From Oscillospiraceae bacterium (GTDB taxonomy: Bacteria; Bacillota; Clostridia; Oscillospirales; Oscillospiraceae): 64,000 nucleotides of DNA. Position 1 is the stretch's first letter, and each line of letters starts with the position of its first letter. Below, one piece after another: positions 61,093-64,000 of the stretch. Below the pieces are notes generated by a model that saw only the letters and a list, made by a program, of their open reading frames with translations, was not told the DNA's origin and did no database searches. The translations under genes were made by a program, and so were the position numbers. The DNA lies in contig AP025582.1 in assembly GCA_022846075.1 (NCBI GenBank), positions 930,001 to 994,000 on the forward strand, written 5' to 3'.

Positions 61093-61746
61093 ATGTCGGA
61101 GAATATGGACCGCTTTTTGCCGCTGACCCAATTTATCGCCGAAATGATGGGGCCGGACACGGAGGTTATCCTCTATGAGGTGGAGACCCGTTCGGTTTAC
61201 CATGTGGTCAACCCCTTTGACGAGGAGATGGTGGTGGGCAGTGAAATGCGTTCCCTGGAGCGCGGCTTTTTGGAGGAGCGGCGCTACGAGCGGAACGACT
61301 TTATCGTCAACTACCGGGCTCTGTCCAAACGAAAGAACAAACTCAAGTCCGCCACCCTGTTCCTCCGCAACGACGCCCATGAGCTGATGGCGGTCCTCAC
61401 GGTAAACCAAAACGTGGACCGGCTGGTGGAGCTGCGGGATCTGCTGAACGTCATGGTTTCCGGCCAGCACCCCTACGACGCCGAGCCCGGCACTTCCTTT
61501 TATAACAGCTTCGACATCTCGGTGGAGGGGATGGTCTCCCACACGATCCGGGACGAGCTGGACAAGTACCAGCTGGACCCCATCCGCCTCTCCCAGCAGG
61601 AAAAGCTGGAGATCGTCCGCAGTCTGGACCAAAAGGGCATCTTCCTGGTCAAGGGGGCCATCGCCGAGCTGGCCGAGTGCCTGCACACCACCGAGACCAC
61701 CATCTACCGCTATCTGAACAAGCTGAACTTCGCCGAGAAGGAGTAA
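61093..61746 (+). CDS. YheO/DauR-like PAS-HTH transcriptional regulator
   Basis: A 217-residue protein. The N-terminal ~115 residues match the YheO-like PAS fold (LTQFIAEMMGPDTEVILYEVE, then LRNDAHELMAVLTVNQN). The C-terminal ~60 residues form a helix-turn-helix (LSQQEKLEIVRSLDQKGIFLVKGAIAELAECLHTTETTIYRYLNKL). The family includes DauR and regulators of amino acid catabolism. Placed after tnaA and the NSS transporter, behind its own promoter, it may respond to tryptophan or indole; this is inference. GGGAGGAGA precedes ATG 61093. Confidence 0.85.
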   Translation: MSENMDRFLPLTQFIAEMMGPDTEVILYEVETRSVYHVVNPFDEEMVVGSEMRSLERGFLEERRYERNDFIVNYRALSKRKNKLKSATLFLRNDAHELMAVLTVNQNVDRLVELRDLLNVMVSGQHPYDAEPGTSFYNSFDISVEGMVSHTIRDELDKYQLDPIRLSQQEKLEIVRSLDQKGIFLVKGAIAELAECLHTTETTIYRYLNKLNFAEKE

Positions 61747-61750
61747 AGGA

Positions 61751-61788
61751 AAAGCCGCCCGGCAGACATTGGTCTGCCGGGCGGCTTT
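61751..61788. terminator. bidirectional intrinsic terminator
   Basis: AAAGCCGCCCGGCAGAC pairs with GTCTGCCGGGCGGCTTT around ATTG. It serves the regulator and the convergent secreted protein gene. Confidence 0.9.
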
Positions 61789-61791
61789 GGT

Positions 61792-62463
61792 TCAGATGGT
61801 CCACTGGCTGTGGATGGCGCCCACCAGGCGCCAGGTCCCCTGGTATTCCCGGAATACCAGCTTCAGAGAGCACCAGTCGAAGCCCTCGTTCACCGGGTCC
61901 AGGCCGGGGAAATAGTAGTCCACGAACCGGTCGCCGGGATAGGCGTCCGGGGCGTTTTCCAGGGCGTTGCCCGTCTCAAGCACCTGGTCGACCCCAATCA
62001 TGGGGGCCTGGGTGTAGTCGGCGTTAAAGACATAACTGGCAAAGTATTCCGCGATGGTGGCCACCAGGGGGCTGCCCCTGCCGTCCACCACGCCCCAGGT
62101 GTAGGAGCGGCTGTCCCCTCCGGCGGCGGCCAGCCGTTCCGGGGAGAGCACCAGGTCGCTCTCGGTGTCCACGGTGGAATAGGGGGTGAAGCGGACCCCC
62201 AGCTCCGGATGGGCCAGCTGGGCCAGAGCGGCGTAATCGGATTGCTTCAGGGCGTCCAGGACGGCCTGGCCCTGTTCCAGCAGAGGGCCGTTATCCCTGG
62301 TGTCCAGGGGGGCGGCTCCGGCGGGCAGCGGGGTGGGGGCGATGTTGAGCACGGCGGCCGCCGTCTGGAGGGGCAGGGCGGCGGGGAGAGCCTGGCCCAC
62401 GCCCAGGCCCAGGGCAGCGCCCAGGACCAGGGAGAGCAGACAAAGGGGCACAGTCTTTTTCAT
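61792..62463 (-). CDS. secreted protein of unknown function
   Basis: A 223-residue protein with an N-terminal signal peptide or anchor ([28 protein letters not shown]). The mature part is a small mixed alpha/beta domain with NTF2-like features: a helix with [23 protein letters not shown], then strands ending in [13 protein letters not shown]. Similar lipoprotein-like proteins occur in Clostridia without known role. No lipobox cysteine is evident. AAGGAAGGAAG precedes the start codon at 62463. Confidence 0.65.
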   Translation of the reverse strand: MKKTVPLCLLSLVLGAALGLGVGQALPAALPLQTAAAVLNIAPTPLPAGAAPLDTRDNGPLLEQGQAVLDALKQSDYAALAQLAHPELGVRFTPYSTVDTESDLVLSPERLAAAGGDSRSYTWGVVDGRGSPLVATIAEYFASYVFNADYTQAPMIGVDQVLETGNALENAPDAYPGDRFVDYYFPGLDPVNEGFDWCSLKLVFREYQGTWRLVGAIHSQWTI

Positions 62464-62561
62464 AGGATCTTCCTTCCTTTGGGCAGTATACATTTTAGCC
62501 GATGGGAGAGGAAAAAACAACAACAAAAGGTTACAGACCGCACCCGTCCTTTGTAGGAAAC

Positions 62562-62590
62562 TTGCAAAGGGGAGGAAAAAGGAGTATAAT
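62562..62590 (+). promoter_or_regulatory. promoter for the uridine phosphorylase gene
   Basis: TTGCAA at 62562-62567, a 17-nt spacer and a perfect TATAAT at 62585-62590, 39 nt before the ATG. Confidence 0.75.
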
Positions 62591-62629
62591 CATTTTACAG
62601 TTCTCCAAAAAATAAATGAGGTGACACAA

Positions 62630-63394
62630 ATGCAGGAACACGAGCTGCAGTTCCATATTCAGTGTAAAAAGGGCGACGTGGGCCGCTATTGCTTCCTCCC
62701 CGGCGACCCCGGCCGGTGCGAGAAGATCGCCGCCTATTTTGACGATCCCCATCTGGTCCACTCCAACCGGGAATACACCATCTACACCGGCACCCTCCTG
62801 GGGTCGAAGGTTTCGGTCTGCTCCACCGGCATCGGCGGGCCCTCCGCCGTCATCGCCATGGAGGAGCTCCACAATATCGGGGCGGACACCTTTATCCGGG
62901 TGGGCACCTGCGGGGGCATCAACCTGAAGGTCCAGGCCGACGACGTGGTCATCGCCACCGGCGCCGTCCGGCATGAGGGGGCCTCCCGGGAGTACGCCCC
63001 CATCGAGTTCCCGGCGGTGTCCGACTACCAGGTGCAGTCCGCCCTGGTCCAGGCGGCCAAGAACCTGGGCAAGCCTTGGCACGCCGGGGTGGTCCAGTGC
63101 AAGGACTCCTTCTACGGCCAGCACGACCCCAAGCGGATGCCGGTCAGCTACGAACTGCTGGCCAAGTGGGAGGCGTGGAAGCGCCTGGGGGTCCTGGCCT
63201 CCGAGATGGAGTCCGCCGCCCTCTTCTGCTGCGCCGCCGCCCTGGACGTGCGCTGCGGCTCCTGCTTCCACGTGATCTGGAACCAGGAGCGGGAGGCCGC
63301 CGGCCTGGACCAGAAGGAGAGCCACGACCTTGCCGCCGCCATCGAGGTGGGCATCGAGGCCGTCAAGCTCCTCATCCAGCAGGACAAAGCCTAA
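62630..63394 (+). CDS. udp: uridine phosphorylase-like nucleoside phosphorylase
   Basis: A 254-residue nucleoside phosphorylase of the PNP/UDP family, splitting uridine with phosphate to uracil and ribose-1-phosphate. Motifs are [15 protein letters not shown] (phosphate-binding Gly-Asp-Pro-Gly-Arg), [23 protein letters not shown] near residue 90 and SEMESAALF near residue 195. [15 protein letters not shown] is the uracil-recognition insertion expected for uridine phosphorylase. GAGGTGACACAA precedes ATG 62630. It appears monocistronic. Confidence 0.88.
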   Translation: MQEHELQFHIQCKKGDVGRYCFLPGDPGRCEKIAAYFDDPHLVHSNREYTIYTGTLLGSKVSVCSTGIGGPSAVIAMEELHNIGADTFIRVGTCGGINLKVQADDVVIATGAVRHEGASREYAPIEFPAVSDYQVQSALVQAAKNLGKPWHAGVVQCKDSFYGQHDPKRMPVSYELLAKWEAWKRLGVLASEMESAALFCCAAALDVRCGSCFHVIWNQEREAAGLDQKESHDLAAAIEVGIEAVKLLIQQDKA

Positions 63395-63450
63395 ACAGCC
63401 GGAAAGGCCCCCCGCCCGTAACGTCTATGTCCCCGTTGGCACCCCTTAAA

Positions 63451-63507
63451 AGCCTTCCCCTGGGGGAAGGTGCCCCAGCGCGCACGCTGGGGCGGATGAG
63501 GGGAACC
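63451..63507 (+). repeat. dispersed palindromic repeat, copy D
   Basis: AGCCTTCCCCTGGGGGAAGG, then the stem CCCCAGCG-CGCA-CGCTGGGG, then CGGATGAGGGGAACC. It lies in the 233-nt gene-free gap after the uridine phosphorylase. Confidence 0.7.
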
Positions 63508-63564
63508 TACCGCCAAGGACAGCCTCCCTTTATCACCATCCCACCAGTGAACGCCCCAAAAGAG

Positions 63565-63600
63565 AACCCCCGTCGGCCCTTTCGGACCGCCGGGGGTTTT
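63565..63600. terminator. bidirectional intrinsic terminator
   Basis: AACCCCCG-CGG pairs with CCG-CGGGGGTT and is followed by TT, between the uridine phosphorylase and the convergent SDR gene. Confidence 0.75.
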
Positions 63601-63627
63601 GCATTGATGCAGATGTACAGGGCAGGC

Positions 63628-64000
63628 TCAATACGCCGTCCAGCCGGCGTCGGTGGCGAAGGGCACACCGGTGACATACCCCGCGTCCTCGGAGGCCAGG
63701 AAGAGGATGGCCGCGGCCTGCTCTTCCGGGGTGGAGTTGCGCTTGAGGAGGGCCTGGGTCTTGCCGCCGATCATGGTGTCGGCCTTGGCCTCCTCCAGGG
63801 TCTTGCCCGCGGCCATGGCCGCCTGGATCTTCTCCTTTACCGCCACGGCGGAGGCGTCGGTCATGGGGGTGGTGGTGTTGGCGGGGTTGACGGAGTTGAC
63901 CCGGATGCCGAAGGGGGCCAGGTCGTTGGCCATGGCCTTGGTCAGGCCGTTGACGGCGTGCTTGGAGGCCACATAGGCGGTGGCCCGGTAGAAACCGGTG
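63628..64000 (-). CDS. SDR family oxidoreductase, partial
   Basis: The C-terminal ~123 residues of a classical short-chain dehydrogenase; the gene runs off the right edge. The catalytic Tyr-xxx-Lys is seen in AYVASKHAVNGL near the visible start. Downstream motifs are FGIRVNSVNPANTTTPM, a helix rich in Ala/Lys, and the family ending EEQAAAILFLASEDAGYVTGVPFATDAGWTAY. The N-terminal cofactor-binding part is outside the window, so specificity cannot be judged. Confidence 0.88.
   Translation of the reverse strand, partial: TGFYRATAYVASKHAVNGLTKAMANDLAPFGIRVNSVNPANTTTPMTDASAVAVKEKIQAAMAAGKTLEEAKADTMIGGKTQALLKRNSTPEEQAAAILFLASEDAGYVTGVPFATDAGWTAY

Overview
This is a GC-rich chromosomal segment from a Gram-positive anaerobe, most likely a Clostridia member of the Oscillospiraceae type (Flavonifractor/Oscillibacter-like). 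The indicators are a Firmicutes-style division and cell wall cluster (mraZ-rsmH-ftsL-spoVD-like pbp-murE-mraY-ftsW-murG-murA-ftsQ-DUF881-DUF1290-ftsZ), formate-tetrahydrofolate ligase, a membrane pyrophosphatase, tryptophanase, strong AGGAGG ribosome binding sites and Bacillus-type sigma-A promoters. MurE carries the DNPR motif, which predicts meso-diaminopimelate peptidoglycan. No rRNA, tRNA, CRISPR, phage or IS element was recognised. The taxonomic placement is an inference from gene content and repeats.

Layout. 1-3.2 kb: a GlmU-like nucleotidyltransferase, an M55 D-aminopeptidase, a NYN/LOTUS protein, a long palindrome and a small membrane protein. 3.2-6.5 kb (minus): an ECF-type sigma factor with a DUF4179 partner, and a DUF975/CmpB-type membrane protein. 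6.6-12.9 kb: mutY, tdk, an AT-rich DUF5713 gene that looks acquired, uvrC, a 0.7 kb non-coding array of inverted repeats, rsmD, coaD and a coiled-coil protein. 13-27.8 kb: the dcw cluster, with candidate MraZ operator repeats and internal promoters. 27.9-29.8 kb (minus): apbE, a NusG-II protein and a Gx transporter, resembling part of a flavin-based electron transfer locus. 30-37.8 kb: an SDR, fhs, a frameshifted GNAT gene, an aconitase-family hydratase, a cell wall amidase and two small genes.

37.8-47.3 kb is a potassium uptake locus: kdpF-kdpA-kdpB, two unexplained small membrane ORFs, kdpC, an unknown 296-residue protein, then kdpD-kdpE. A nearly identical 18-nt box sits at almost the same distance from the -10 element upstream of kdpF and of kdpD, and is a good candidate KdpE operator. 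47.3-49.9 kb (minus): a znuABC-type zinc transporter. 50.0-51.8 kb: an Lsa/CplR-type ABC-F ribosome protection gene behind a leader that looks like a complete attenuator (promoter, short uORF, pairing block, antiterminator, intrinsic terminator).

51.9-55.4 kb: a diaminopropionate ammonia-lyase/AGCS symporter operon, divergent from a FadR-type GntR gene with a palindromic operator. 55.5-57.6 kb: a K+-dependent-type membrane pyrophosphatase. 58.0-61.7 kb: tryptophanase, an NSS transporter and a YheO/DauR-like regulator. The right end holds a secreted protein, a uridine phosphorylase and a partial SDR gene.

Four copies of a dispersed ~50-nt repeat, with conserved ends and a central stem that varies but keeps its pairing, lie between genes. 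The strongest candidates for new biology are the ABC-F attenuator, the extra genes and operator boxes of the kdp locus, and this repeat family.
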